A DNA stretch of 64,000 nucleotides from Massilia norwichensis (GCF_024753245.1 NZ_JANUGX010000023.1:1-64000), one strand, 5' to 3'. Shown: positions 25,423 through 34,953, counted from the first letter of the stretch. Notes: generated by a model from the sequence alone, not told the origin. Made by a program: numbers and translations.

Positions 25423-26376
25423 ATGGCCAAAATCCACACACACTATGACAATCTGAAGGTGTCGCGCCACGCGCCTCAGGAAGTCATTCGTGCGGCCTAC
25501 AAGGCGCTGAGCCAGAAATACCATCCCGACAAGAATCCGGGCGACGAACGTGCCGCCCGCATCATGGCGATCGTCAATACCGCCTACAACATCCTGTCCG
25601 ACCCCATCCGCCGCAAGGAGCACGACGACTGGATCGCGTCGGAAGAATGGGAAGTGGAGTGGCTGGAAAGCTCCCACGGCGATGAAGGCCGCCCGCGCCC
25701 GCATGGCGACCCGCAGTGGGAACCGCGCCAGGTCGAGGCGCCGGCGCGCTGGCGCTTCCTGCTGGCGCCGCGCTGGTGGGGCGGGATGCTGGCCTTTTTT
25801 GCCGGCGGCGTGGTGCTGACCATCCTGCTGGTCGATCCGCCGAAAGTGCTGCCCTCGGCCCTGGCCTGGGCCGGCAAGCCGCCTGCGGTGACGCCCCCGA
25901 ATTCCCCGCCCGATCCGCTCGGCGCCGACACCAGCAATGACGGCTGGGCCCGCCCCGCGGGCCAGTCCGATGCGCCGCCCGACATCAAGGCCCTCGGCAC
26001 GACCCAGCTGGTGGTGCCGGCGCGCGCCCCCGACTGCGATACCGATCTGCAGAGCCAGGTCTCGCCGAACGGCGATCCGTGGCCGGCCCAGTCCGGCTAC
26101 ATCGACAGCTTCCCGGTCGGTAACCAGGGCGAGGAAATGCAGATCCTCATCGACAACAGCAACAATCCCTCGCCGGTGCTGGTCAAGGTCTACGACATGG
26201 ACCGCCGCTCGAATGTGCGCCATGCCTACGTGCTGGGACGCGCCAAGTTCCTGGTCGACAAGCTCTCGGCCGGCAAGTACGAGGTGCGCTACCAGAACAT
26301 CCTGGTCGGCGGTTCGCGCAGCGAATGCGTGAATGGCCGCCGTTCTACCGGCCTGCGCCAGGCGGCCGCCCGCTGA
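25423..26376 (+). CDS. J-domain protein with one membrane span
   Basis: A 317-residue protein with an N-terminal J domain (about 8-70) holding the DnaK-activating HPD motif (34-36) in YHPDKNPGDERAA. A charged linker and a single transmembrane helix (about 119-137, WWGGMLAFFAGGVVLTILLV) follow, then a Pro-rich stretch and a C-terminal domain of about 130 residues. In this last domain SGYIDSFPVGNQGEEMQILIDNSNN resembles beta-rich extracytoplasmic modules. There is no zinc-finger or DnaJ C-terminal domain, so it is a specialised co-chaperone that recruits DnaK to the membrane. The start is ATG 25423; homology begins there. Confidence 0.82.
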   Translation: MAKIHTHYDNLKVSRHAPQEVIRAAYKALSQKYHPDKNPGDERAARIMAIVNTAYNILSDPIRRKEHDDWIASEEWEVEWLESSHGDEGRPRPHGDPQWEPRQVEAPARWRFLLAPRWWGGMLAFFAGGVVLTILLVDPPKVLPSALAWAGKPPAVTPPNSPPDPLGADTSNDGWARPAGQSDAPPDIKALGTTQLVVPARAPDCDTDLQSQVSPNGDPWPAQSGYIDSFPVGNQGEEMQILIDNSNNPSPVLVKVYDMDRRSNVRHAYVLGRAKFLVDKLSAGKYEVRYQNILVGGSRSECVNGRRSTGLRQAAAR

Positions 26377-26542
26377 TCCCCGCCGCTGCCGGCGGCAGCA
26401 AAGTGTGGTTTTCTGAGACAGTTCCTGCCGCTGCTCTGCGGTGAGTAAGTATTTTGTTCCCTGGACGTAATATACTCGGGCAGCCGCGGGCCCATGCAGC
26501 CTGCAGCCCAGCCCAACGCAGGCAAATCGGAAAAACCGGGAT

Positions 26543-28168
26543 ATGAACGAATTAGACGGGCTCAACGCCCTGATCATCGAGCCGCATGCCGGGATGCGGG
26601 CGACGATCCATAACATGTTGACCATGTGCGGCCTGAGCAAGGTCGATCATGCCGGCAGTTCCAATCAGGCCGTCAAGCATCTCGGCCTCAAGCATTACGA
26701 CCTGGTGCTGTGCGAATACGCGCTCGAAGGCGGCCAGGACGGCCAGCAACTGCTCGAAGACGTGCGCCACCACAAGCTGATGCCGCTGTCGACCATGTTC
26801 TTCATGGTGACGGCCGAGGGCGATTACGGCAAGGTCGTCAGCGCCGCCGAGCTCGGTCCCACCGACTACATCCTGAAACCCTTCACCGCCGACCGCCTGC
26901 TCGAGCGCATCGCCCGTGCGCTGGACAAGCGCAATGTGTTCCTGCCGGTGTACGAACTGATGGAGTCCGGCAACCAGCGCGAAGCCATCGACCTCTGCAT
27001 CGAGGGCGAGGAAAAGCATCCGCGCCATGCGATCGACTTCCTGCGCCTGCGCGCCGAACTGCACATGTTCCTCGGCGAGCCGGAACTGGCCGAGCCGATC
27101 TACCGGCGCCTGATCGACGCCAAGGCGATTGCCTGGGCGCGACTGGGCCTGGCCAAGACCCTGTTCCTGCGCGAGCGCTTCCACGAGGCGCAGGACCTGC
27201 TCGAAGACCTGGTCGACACCAACAAGAACTTCGTCGATGCCTACGACTGGCTGGCCCGCACCCATGAGGCGGTCGGCGCGCTGGAGCAGGCGCAGGCGGT
27301 GCTGGGCGATGCCGTGGCCGTCTCGCCGCATGCGGTGCGGCGCCTGCGCAAGCTGGGCGAGACCGCGCTCGAAGCCGGCGACCACGACACCGCGGAAAAA
27401 GTGCTGAAGCAGGTCGTCAGCAAGGCCAAATACTCGGAATTCAAGGACCCGCAAGACCACGTGCGCCTGGTGCAGACCCTGGTGCGCAAGGGCGACCCGG
27501 TGCAGGCGGCGGCCGTGATCCGCGACCTCGACAAGTCGATGGCCTACCAGAAGGGGGCGGCGCTGTGCAGCGCGATCGCCTCCAGCATGGTGCATGAATA
27601 CACCGGCAACGAGGCGCGCCTGAACGAATCGCTGATCGCGGCGCTGGCGGCCAGCAAGGATGCGCCGGCGCTGGCGCCCGACCTCAAGCTGGAACTGGCG
27701 CGGGTGGCGATCGAAAACAACATGGAAGAGGGCGCGGCCGAAGTGATGCGCGAAGTGATGCGCAATGCCAAGGACGGCGCCGCGATCGGCCGCGCGATGG
27801 CGGTGTTCGAGAAGACCGGCCATGGCGACCTGGCCCAGCAACTGGCCAGGGAAAGCCGCCAGCAGGTGGTCGACCTGGTCGCCGGCGGCGCCGCCAAAGC
27901 CAGGGAAGGCGACTTCAAGGGGGCGGTGGCGCTGATGCAGGAAGCAGTCGCCAAGCTGCCCGACAACCCGCAGGTGGTGTTCAACGCCGCCCTGGCGGTC
28001 CTGAAATGCCTCGACAACAACGGCTGGGAAGAGCGCCTGGGCCAGCAGGCGATCGTGTATATCGCCGCCGTGCGCCGCCTCGACCCGGTCAACCCCAAAC
28101 TGCCGGCGCTGGCCGGCCTGCACCAGCAGGTGCTGAAGAAATACAACAAGGCACCGCGACGGAAATGA
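26543..28168 (+). CDS. Receiver-TPR protein with altered phosphoacceptor
   Basis: A 541-residue cytoplasmic protein. The N-terminal CheY-like receiver (about 8-125) retains Thr90 and Lys112. Glu58 occupies the phosphoacceptor position (LVLCEYAL), and the usual acidic pair after strand 1 is reduced to EP (13-14). From about 130 to 530 there are alpha-helical tetratricopeptide-like repeats. Related betaproteobacterial proteins have CDYNLG at this site, so this copy may act without phosphorylation. Its stop overlaps the HDOD gene start (ATGA), so the two are translated together and probably work in one signalling path. Confidence 0.82.
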   Translation: MNELDGLNALIIEPHAGMRATIHNMLTMCGLSKVDHAGSSNQAVKHLGLKHYDLVLCEYALEGGQDGQQLLEDVRHHKLMPLSTMFFMVTAEGDYGKVVSAAELGPTDYILKPFTADRLLERIARALDKRNVFLPVYELMESGNQREAIDLCIEGEEKHPRHAIDFLRLRAELHMFLGEPELAEPIYRRLIDAKAIAWARLGLAKTLFLRERFHEAQDLLEDLVDTNKNFVDAYDWLARTHEAVGALEQAQAVLGDAVAVSPHAVRRLRKLGETALEAGDHDTAEKVLKQVVSKAKYSEFKDPQDHVRLVQTLVRKGDPVQAAAVIRDLDKSMAYQKGAALCSAIASSMVHEYTGNEARLNESLIAALAASKDAPALAPDLKLELARVAIENNMEEGAAEVMREVMRNAKDGAAIGRAMAVFEKTGHGDLAQQLARESRQQVVDLVAGGAAKAREGDFKGAVALMQEAVAKLPDNPQVVFNAALAVLKCLDNNGWEERLGQQAIVYIAAVRRLDPVNPKLPALAGLHQQVLKKYNKAPRRK

Positions 28169-29727
28169 AAGCAGGTTCCCTTCCACCATTGGCACCGGAC
28201 GAGATTCCAGACGGGCGCCGGGTCCGTGCCGCGCTGCTGAACAAGGTCTGCGGCGACGAAGACATGTTCGCGCTCGGCAGCTCGGTCGCGCGCGTGGTGC
28301 AGATGGCCTCGTCGGACGACGAGGGCACCCATGCGCTGGCCTATTACGTGCTGTCCGACGTCGCGCTCACCCAGCGCATCCTGCGCCTGGCGAATACCGT
28401 CAAATACCGCACCGCCAACGGCACCGCCGTCACCACGATCTCGCGCGCCATCTCCCTGCTCGGCTTCGACAACGTCAAGACCACTGCGCTGGCGATGCTG
28501 CTGGTGGACGCGCTGGCCAGCAGCGAGCACGCCTGGAGCGTGCGGATCGAGCTGGAAGCCTCGCTGTGCGCCAGCCTGGTCGGCCGCGAGATGGCGCGCC
28601 ACAGCTTTTACCAGGGGGCGGAGGAAGCCTCGATAGGCGCGCTGTTCAAGAACCTGGGCCCGCTGCTGGTGGCATCCCACGCGCATGAACGCTACCGCGA
28701 GATCGGCGCCCTGGTTGCCTCCGGCAAGCACAAGCTCGGCCAGGCGGCGCAGATGATCCTCGGCTGCAGCTACGATGCCTTGTCGGAGGCGGTGCTGGGC
28801 GAATGGAAGATCCCGGACGTGATCATGCGGGCCCAGCGTCCATTGGCGGATGGCGCGCTGAAGGTGGCCGTCAACCGCGGCGAATGGATGCGCCAGGTGG
28901 CATCCTTCAGCCTCGACGTGGCGCGCCTGCTGGCCAGACCCGGCGACCCGGCCGGCAGCCAGGAAGCGCAAGCCCTGCTGGCGCGCTACGGCCATGCGCT
29001 GAACATCGACGGCCAGCAGCTCGACGAACTGTTCGGCGCGGTGGCGCGCGAGATGAGCGGCCTGCTGCAGAGCATGAATCTGGAGCCGGCGCCGCGTCCG
29101 CCCGAAGGCGAGAGCGACGGCCTGCCCAACGTGCTGTTGCTGGCGACCCTGGGCGCGGGCGAAGAAGAGCAGGGCAGCTACCCCAGCGGCAAGCCGAAGA
29201 ACGCGCGCGAACTGTTGCTGGCGGGGGTGCAGGACGTGACGCAAATGCGCGCGTCGGGCACGCACAAGGTCAACGATGTGGTGCTGGCCGTGCTGGAGAC
29301 GCTCTATACGGCGATGGGCTTCCGTTTCGCCACCGTGGTGCTGAAGGACGTGCGCAGCGGCCAGTACCGCGCCCGCGTGTCCTTCGGCGCCGACAAGGCG
29401 GCGACCCAGGCCGGGTTTGCCTTTCCGGCGGCCGGCGCAAGCGCAGCGGCGAACCGCGACCTGTTCTTCCTGGCGATGGCGAACAATGCCGACCTGATGA
29501 TCTCGGATGCGTCCAGCCCGAAGATCCGCGACCTGCTGCCGTCCTGGCACCGCCAGCTGCTGCCGGATGCGAAGAGCTTCATCGTGCTGCCGCTGGTGGT
29601 CGGCCAGGCCCAGCTCGGCCTGTTCTATGCCGACCGCACCCAGACCGCACCGGAAGGCGTGCCGCCGGACGAGACTTCGCTGATCAAGGCGCTCAAGGGC
29701 CAGGTACTGGCTGCGCTTGCGCCCTGA
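28165..29727 (+). CDS. HDOD domain protein with C-terminal GAF domain
   Basis: A 520-residue cytoplasmic signalling protein. The HDOD domain (about 20-230) has ALAYYVLSDVALTQRILRLANT and ISRAISLLGFDNVKT typical of the family; the HD metal-binding residues are absent, as is usual for HDOD. A C-terminal GAF-like domain (about 355-515) ends with a hydrophobic core IVLPLVVGQAQLGLFYADR. HDOD proteins act in second-messenger and motility or type IV pilus control in other bacteria; the ligand here is unknown. It starts inside the stop of the receiver-TPR gene, and its end overlaps the convergent GGDEF-EAL gene by 35 nt. Confidence 0.85.
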   Translation: MKAGSLPPLAPDEIPDGRRVRAALLNKVCGDEDMFALGSSVARVVQMASSDDEGTHALAYYVLSDVALTQRILRLANTVKYRTANGTAVTTISRAISLLGFDNVKTTALAMLLVDALASSEHAWSVRIELEASLCASLVGREMARHSFYQGAEEASIGALFKNLGPLLVASHAHERYREIGALVASGKHKLGQAAQMILGCSYDALSEAVLGEWKIPDVIMRAQRPLADGALKVAVNRGEWMRQVASFSLDVARLLARPGDPAGSQEAQALLARYGHALNIDGQQLDELFGAVAREMSGLLQSMNLEPAPRPPEGESDGLPNVLLLATLGAGEEEQGSYPSGKPKNARELLLAGVQDVTQMRASGTHKVNDVVLAVLETLYTAMGFRFATVVLKDVRSGQYRARVSFGADKAATQAGFAFPAAGASAAANRDLFFLAMANNADLMISDASSPKIRDLLPSWHRQLLPDAKSFIVLPLVVGQAQLGLFYADRTQTAPEGVPPDETSLIKALKGQVLAALAP

Positions 29728-32700
29728 CGAACTCGCCGAACTCGCGCGCCGGCATCGGCCGGCCGAACAGGTAGCCCTGGGCTTCGTCGCTGCGCTTGTC
29801 GCGCAGGAAGCCCCATTGCGCCTGGGTTTCCACCCCTTCCGCCACCACCGACAAGCCCAGCGAATGCGCCAGCCCGATCGTCGCGCCGACGATCGCGGCG
29901 TCGTTCGGATCGTGCTCGATATCCTTCACGAAGCCGCGGTCGATCTTGATGCGGTCGATCGCGAACAGCTTCAGGTAGGCCAGCGAAGAGTAGCCGGTGC
30001 CGAAGTCGTCGATCGCCAGCTTGAAGCCGCGCGCGCGCAGCTGGCGCAGTAGGGCGCGGGTGTTTTCCGGGTCGCGCATGGCGGCCGTTTCGGTGATCTC
30101 CAGCTCCAGCCGCGAGGGGTCGATCTGGTGCTGGGCCAGCAGTTGATCCAGGCGCGACAGCAGAGCGCCGCCGCCGAACTGGCGTGCCGACAGGTTGACC
30201 GCCAGCCGCAAGCCACCGAGTCCCTCGTGCTGCCATTCCGCCAGCAGGGCCATGGCGCGCGCCAGTACCCAGTCGCCGAGCGGCAGGATCAGGCCGGATT
30301 CCTCGGCGATCGGGATGAAGCGGCTCGGTTCGATGCTGCCCAGCTCCGGGTCGTGCCAGCGCAGCAGCGCCTCGGCGCCGATCACGCGCCCGGTCTCGAG
30401 CGAGACCTGGGCCTGCAGGTGGACCTCGAAGCCGCCGCGCTCGAGCGCCGCCCACATTTTCGTTTCCAGCATCAGGTGCTCGTGGGTGGCGGCGTTCATC
30501 GCCGGCGAGAAGAACCGGAAATTGCCGCGGCCGTCGCGCTTGGCGGCGTACATCGCCATGTCGGCATGCCGCACCAGGGTGTCGGCATCCTCGCCGTCGT
30601 CCGGGAACAGGGCCACGCCGACGCTGGCGCCGCTGTGCGCGGTGATGCCGTTCAGGTAATACGGCTGCTGCAGCGATTCGACCAGGCGCACCGCCACCGT
30701 CGTCACGCTGTCGGGCGTGAGCGGCCCGCCCAGCACGATGATGAATTCGTCGCCACCCAGGCGCGCCAGAGTATCGACGTCGCGCAGCAGGTCCTTCATG
30801 CGTGCGCTGGCGCCCACCAGCAGCTGGTCGCCGGCCTGGTGACCGAGCGAATCGTTGATCTTCTTGAAGTGGTCGAGGTCGATGAACAGCACCGCCAGCG
30901 CCATCCCCGAACGGCGCGCCAGCGCCAGCTGCTGCTCCAGCCGCATACCGAGCGCGGCGCGGTTTTCCAGGCCGGTGAGCGGGTCGTGGTGGGCCAGGCG
31001 ATGGATGTGGGCCTGCGAGCGGTGCTGCTCGGTCAGGTCGCGCAGGATGCAGACGTACATCCGTTCGCCGGGCAGCTCGACCAGCGACACCGACAGCGCC
31101 AGCGGGAAGGGCTGGCCGCGTGCGTCGATGCCGCTCAGTTCGCGCTCATCGAGGGCGGCGCCGTGCATGCGCCGCAGCAGTTCGGCGCCGTCTTCGCCGG
31201 TGGCGCCCGGCACCAGGGTAGTGAAGTCCAGGCCGGGCAGGTGGTTCTGCGGATAGCCGAACAGGGCCGCCGTGGCCGGGTTGCTCGACACCACCACGCC
31301 GCCCGCATCGACGGTGAGGATGGCGTCGCCGGCGTTGTCGAGGATGGCCTGCAGGCGCGCCTCGCGGTCGCGCAGGCGTGCGGTGCGGTCAAGCACCTGT
31401 GCTTCGATCGCCGCGCGTTCGCCGCTGGTGAGCAGCATCAGCGCACCCAGCAGTGCAGTCAGCAGCAGGCCGGCGGTCAGCACGGTCCAGCTGACCAGGC
31501 CGCGCTGCGCTTCCATGTAGGCTGGCGTCGGCGAAAAGCGCAGCGCATAGTTGCGCCCGCCGTAGCTGAGCTTGACGCGGTAGTCGGCGCGGTGGACGGG
31601 GCGCAGGATATCGCCCACCAGGGCGCGCGGCTTGCGCTCGGTAACGTCGGCCAGGCTGTAGACGAAGCCGCCGAAGCCGCTGCGCTTGACGGCCTGTTCG
31701 ACGAAGGTGTGGGTGTCCAGCACCAGGGCCAGCATGCCGACAGGCGGCAGGCCGGGCTCGCCCACTGCGCGGAACAGCACGACGCCGGTGTCGCCGGTGC
31801 TGACCAGCTGCAGCGGCGCCGAGGCCAGCGGCTGGCTGCTGCGCAGGGCGCGCCGGGTCACGTCGGCACGCTCGGGTGCGGTCATGAAGTCGATGCCGCG
31901 CATGAAGCTGTTGGAGGGCGGCCAGGTGTAGAGCATCGGCAGGTAGAGCGGGCGCTCGCCGGCGCGCCGCATCTTGCGGTCCGGACCTACTTCGCGCAGG
32001 CCGGGAAAGGCCGGGTCGATCTCGGCGCGGACCCAGGCTTCGAAGCCGGCGCGCTCGGCATTCGTGACCGGCACCATCCAGTTCAGGCCGATGATGTCGC
32101 GGCGCCCGTCCACATAGCCTCTGGCGATCCGCAGGAACTTGTCGCGCGCCATGTATTTTTCTTCGGCGCCGAGGGTGCGCGCGAAGGTGCCGACGAAGCG
32201 TTCATGCTCGTTCAATTCGGCCTGCATGCCGTCGGCCACCTGCTGGGCCTTGAGGCGGTAAGGCTGCAGGTGCTGTTCGGTTTCCCATTCGACCGCCTGC
32301 TCGTAGATCGCCACCACCGCCGTCGCCGCCAGCATCAGGGGCAGGGCCACCGGCAGGGCGCGGCGGCGCCACAAGGGACGCGGGCGCCCGCAGATGATCC
32401 AGACCAGCGGGGCGGCCAGCAGCACGCCGATGGTGTCGCCGGCCCACCAGTTGACCCAGTTGCCCCAGGTTTCGGCGGGCGGGACCAGGCCCAGCCAGTA
32501 CAGCGCCGACACGCTCATGCTGGCGTTGATCAGGCACATCAGCGGGGCCAGTACCAGGAAGCGGCCGACGTCGCGCGCCGAATCGAGGGCAGGGCGCGCC
32601 AGGCGCCGGAACCAGCGTGCGCCCAGCCAGGCCTGCAGCACCGAGCCGAGCGTGGTGACGGCCAGGATCACGGCGCCGGCGGAGGGGGTGGCATCGGGCC

Positions 32701-32953
32701 CGAGCCAGCTGCCGGGCAGGTGCAGCAGCGCCGCGCCCAGCGCAATCGCGGGCAGGATGCGCCAGCCGGTGGTGACCGCCAGCGCGAAGCCGGCGCCGGC
32801 CGGCAGGAAGACTGGGGTGGCGTAGCCGGGCGGGAGGTCGAGCGTGTCGCTGATGAAGCGCATCGCGACATAGATGCCGACAACGAACAGGTTCGCCAAC
32901 AGCAGCTGTGACCAGTGCCATCGTGCCGTACCGCGCAGTGGAATGCGGACCAT
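29693..32953 (-). CDS. MASE1-CHASE-PAS-GGDEF-EAL cyclic-di-GMP protein
   Basis: A 1086-residue inner-membrane protein. Order: a MASE1 multi-helix membrane sensor (about 15-215, LPPGYATPVFLPAGAGFALAV); a periplasmic CHASE domain (about 245-480, GLNWMVPVTNAERAGFEAW); a membrane helix near 490-510; PAS (about 530-650); GGDEF (RLGGDEFIIVL, near 730, intact active site); and EAL (GAEALLRW near 857 with ETAAM, DDFGTGYSSL and DRIKIDRGFVKDI). Both catalytic domains look active, so it may make or break cyclic-di-GMP in response to an external or metabolic cue. It is monocistronic and divergent from the tRNA-tuf operon. Confidence 0.92.
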   Translation of the reverse strand: MVRIPLRGTARWHWSQLLLANLFVVGIYVAMRFISDTLDLPPGYATPVFLPAGAGFALAVTTGWRILPAIALGAALLHLPGSWLGPDATPSAGAVILAVTTLGSVLQAWLGARWFRRLARPALDSARDVGRFLVLAPLMCLINASMSVSALYWLGLVPPAETWGNWVNWWAGDTIGVLLAAPLVWIICGRPRPLWRRRALPVALPLMLAATAVVAIYEQAVEWETEQHLQPYRLKAQQVADGMQAELNEHERFVGTFARTLGAEEKYMARDKFLRIARGYVDGRRDIIGLNWMVPVTNAERAGFEAWVRAEIDPAFPGLREVGPDRKMRRAGERPLYLPMLYTWPPSNSFMRGIDFMTAPERADVTRRALRSSQPLASAPLQLVSTGDTGVVLFRAVGEPGLPPVGMLALVLDTHTFVEQAVKRSGFGGFVYSLADVTERKPRALVGDILRPVHRADYRVKLSYGGRNYALRFSPTPAYMEAQRGLVSWTVLTAGLLLTALLGALMLLTSGERAAIEAQVLDRTARLRDREARLQAILDNAGDAILTVDAGGVVVSSNPATAALFGYPQNHLPGLDFTTLVPGATGEDGAELLRRMHGAALDERELSGIDARGQPFPLALSVSLVELPGERMYVCILRDLTEQHRSQAHIHRLAHHDPLTGLENRAALGMRLEQQLALARRSGMALAVLFIDLDHFKKINDSLGHQAGDQLLVGASARMKDLLRDVDTLARLGGDEFIIVLGGPLTPDSVTTVAVRLVESLQQPYYLNGITAHSGASVGVALFPDDGEDADTLVRHADMAMYAAKRDGRGNFRFFSPAMNAATHEHLMLETKMWAALERGGFEVHLQAQVSLETGRVIGAEALLRWHDPELGSIEPSRFIPIAEESGLILPLGDWVLARAMALLAEWQHEGLGGLRLAVNLSARQFGGGALLSRLDQLLAQHQIDPSRLELEITETAAMRDPENTRALLRQLRARGFKLAIDDFGTGYSSLAYLKLFAIDRIKIDRGFVKDIEHDPNDAAIVGATIGLAHSLGLSVVAEGVETQAQWGFLRDKRSDEAQGYLFGRPMPAREFGEFVRAQAQPVPGP

Positions 32954-33034
32954 GTTGGAAGCCCCGTGTTTTGGGGAAGTCTAGCCTCTTCCGTCAATAC
33001 ACGGCGCTTATCTTGATTATTCTGAAAACAGCCC

Positions 33035-33063
33035 TTGCGGAGTTGCGGTTGGGTCGCTACAAT
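33035..33063 (+). promoter_or_regulatory. Promoter of the tRNA-Tyr-Gly-Thr-tuf operon
   Basis: TTGCGG (33035-33040), a 17-nt spacer, TACAAT (33058-33063). It is about 98 nt upstream of mature tRNA-Tyr and is the only good sigma70 promoter in the 208-nt region shared with the divergent GGDEF-EAL gene. Confidence 0.7.
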
Positions 33064-33161
33064 CACGCCCCGAAGCAACGACACTGTGTGAGTCAGATCA
33101 GTTCTGATGAAACGATAGTTGACAGAAGTTTGTCCGTGCTTCATACTCTGCGGTTCTTCGC

Positions 33162-33246
33162 GGTGGGGTGGCCGAGTGGTTAAAGGCAGCAGACTGTAAA
33201 TCTGCCCTCTCTGAGTACGCTGGTTCGAATCCAGCCCCCACCACCA
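33162..33246 (+). tRNA. tRNA-Tyr (GTA)
   Basis: Acceptor GGTGGGG (33162-33168) pairs with CCCCACC (33236-33242), the discriminator is A, and CCA is encoded. The anticodon is GTA, within CTGTAAA. There is a long variable arm as in bacterial type II tRNA-Tyr, and T-loop TTCGAAT. It is the first of three tRNAs ahead of tuf, a conserved betaproteobacterial arrangement. Confidence 0.97.
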
Positions 33247-33300
33247 AAAAGCGTTGATCGTGTTGTGAATCGAAAGCAGTTGAGTTGAGAAGTACCTCGT

Positions 33301-33374
33301 GCGGGTGTAGCTCAATGGTAGAGCTGAAGCCTTCCAAGCTTATGACGAGGGTTCGATTCCCTTCACCCGCTCCA
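33301..33374 (+). tRNA. tRNA-Gly (TCC)
   Basis: Acceptor GCGGGTG (33301-33307) pairs with CACCCGC (33364-33370), the discriminator is T, and CCA is encoded. The anticodon is TCC in CTTCCAA, and the T-loop TTCGATT is standard. Confidence 0.97.
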
Positions 33375-33385
33375 GTTTCAAATCA

Positions 33386-33460
<75 letters not shown>

Positions 33461-33543
33461 GAATTTAAATCGGCAGTCAGCTGTACTCGACCGTCAGACG
33501 TGCCTGGTAATTTCAAACATCGTTAGGATCTTAGGAGTCAAGA

Positions 33544-34734
33544 ATGGCAAAGGAAAAATTCGAACGGACCAAGCCGCACGTCAACGTCGGCACCATTGGT
33601 CACGTTGACCACGGCAAAACCACCCTGACGGCTGCTATCGCAACCGTTCTGTCGAAGAAATTCGGCGGTGAAGCCAAGGCCTACGATCAGATCGACGCGG
33701 CTCCGGAAGAAAAAGCACGCGGCATCACCATCAACACCGCGCACGTCGAGTACGAGACCGCAAACCGTCACTACGCTCACGTTGACTGCCCAGGCCACGC
33801 CGACTACATCAAGAACATGATTACCGGTGCTGCGCAGATGGACGGCGCGATCCTGGTGTGCTCGGCCGCTGACGGCCCGATGCCGCAGACCCGCGAGCAC
33901 ATCCTGCTGGCGCGTCAGGTTGGCGTTCCGTACATCATCGTGTTCCTGAACAAGTGCGACCTGGTCGACGACGAAGAGCTGCTGGAACTGGTCGAAATGG
34001 AAGTGCGCGAGCTGCTGTCGAAGTACGAGTTCCCGGGCGACGACCTGCCGATCATCAAGGGTTCGGCTCGTATGGCGCTGGAAGGCCAGGCTGGTCCGCT
34101 GGGCGAAGACGCCATCATGCAACTGGCTGACGCACTGGATTCGTACATCCCGACCCCGGAACGTGCCGTTGACGGCGCCTTCCTGATGCCGGTTGAAGAC
34201 GTGTTCTCGATCTCGGGCCGCGGTACCGTGGTGACCGGTCGTGTCGAGCGCGGCATCATCAAGGTCGGCGAAGAGATCGAAATCGTCGGTATCATCGACA
34301 CCGTGAAGACCACCTGCACCGGCGTGGAAATGTTCCGCAAGCTGCTGGACCAGGGTCAAGCTGGCGACAACGTCGGCCTGCTGCTGCGCGGTACCAAGCG
34401 TGAAGACGTCCAGCGTGGTCAGGTTCTGGCCAAGCCGGGCTCGATCAAGCCGCACACCGACTTCACCGGCGAAGTGTACGTGCTGTCGAAAGACGAAGGT
34501 GGTCGTCACACCCCGTTCTTCAACAACTACCGTCCGCAGTTCTACTTCCGTACCACCGACGTGACCGGCTCGATCGTTCTGCCGGCCGACAAAGAAATGG
34601 TGATGCCGGGCGATAACGTGTCGATCACCGTCAAGCTGATCGCTCCGATCGCGATGGAAGAAGGTCTGCGCTTCGCAATCCGCGAAGGTGGCCGTACCGT
34701 CGGCGCCGGCGTGGTTGCCAAGATCATCGCCTAA
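33544..34734 (+). CDS. tuf: Elongation factor Tu
   Basis: GTPase that delivers aminoacyl-tRNA to the ribosome. The 396 residues match EF-Tu. P-loop GHVDHGKTT (about 19-27), the switch I RGITI segment, DCPGHADY (81-88) and NKCD (136-139) are all intact, followed by the two beta-barrel domains. TAGGAG at 33532-33537 precedes ATG 33544. It shares a transcript with the three upstream tRNAs. A second tuf copy near fusA is common in this group but lies outside the window. Confidence 0.98.
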   Translation: MAKEKFERTKPHVNVGTIGHVDHGKTTLTAAIATVLSKKFGGEAKAYDQIDAAPEEKARGITINTAHVEYETANRHYAHVDCPGHADYIKNMITGAAQMDGAILVCSAADGPMPQTREHILLARQVGVPYIIVFLNKCDLVDDEELLELVEMEVRELLSKYEFPGDDLPIIKGSARMALEGQAGPLGEDAIMQLADALDSYIPTPERAVDGAFLMPVEDVFSISGRGTVVTGRVERGIIKVGEEIEIVGIIDTVKTTCTGVEMFRKLLDQGQAGDNVGLLLRGTKREDVQRGQVLAKPGSIKPHTDFTGEVYVLSKDEGGRHTPFFNNYRPQFYFRTTDVTGSIVLPADKEMVMPGDNVSITVKLIAPIAMEEGLRFAIREGGRTVGAGVVAKIIA

Positions 34735-34751
34735 GTAGTAGATGTACCTCC

Positions 34752-34775
34752 GGGAGGAACGTTTCTGTTCCTCCC
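34752..34775 (+). terminator. Hairpin after tuf
   Basis: GGGAGGAAC (34752-34760) pairs with GTTCCTCCC (34767-34775), loop GTTTCT. No T-run follows, so termination would be incomplete or factor-assisted. Confidence 0.6.
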
Positions 34776-34787
34776 AACAACAGAGTA

Positions 34788-34816
34788 TTGCGCGGTGCGT
34801 CCGCACCGCGTATAAT
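34788..34816 (+). promoter_or_regulatory. Promoter of tRNA-Trp-secE-nusG with palindromic spacer
   Basis: TTGCGC (34788-34793), a 17-nt spacer, and a perfect TATAAT (34811-34816), 25 nt before mature tRNA-Trp. CGCGGTGCG (34791-34799) and CGCACCGCG (34802-34810) form a 9-bp palindrome that fills the spacer up to the -10 box. Confidence 0.75.
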
Positions 34817-34841
34817 GCTCGATTCAGCTAGAAGTTTATGT

Positions 34842-34917
34842 AGGGGAGTAGCTCAATTGGCAGAGCGTCGGTCTCCAAAACCGAAGGTCGCGGGTTCGAT
34901 TCCCTCCTCCCCTGCCA
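34842..34917 (+). tRNA. tRNA-Trp (CCA)
   Basis: Acceptor AGGGGAG (34842-34848) pairs with CTCCCCT (34907-34913), the discriminator is G, and CCA is encoded. The anticodon is CCA in TCTCCAAAA. One mismatch in the T-stem is visible. It precedes secE by 36 nt, as in many proteobacteria. Confidence 0.96.
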
Positions 34918-34953
34918 CCGAATTCGGTGCCCAGCACCCGAAAGTAAATAAGT

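Noticed and set aside
33247..33300. Possible fourth tRNA between tRNA-Tyr and tRNA-Gly
   Set aside because: No acceptor or T-arm pairing can be formed in this 54-nt spacer.
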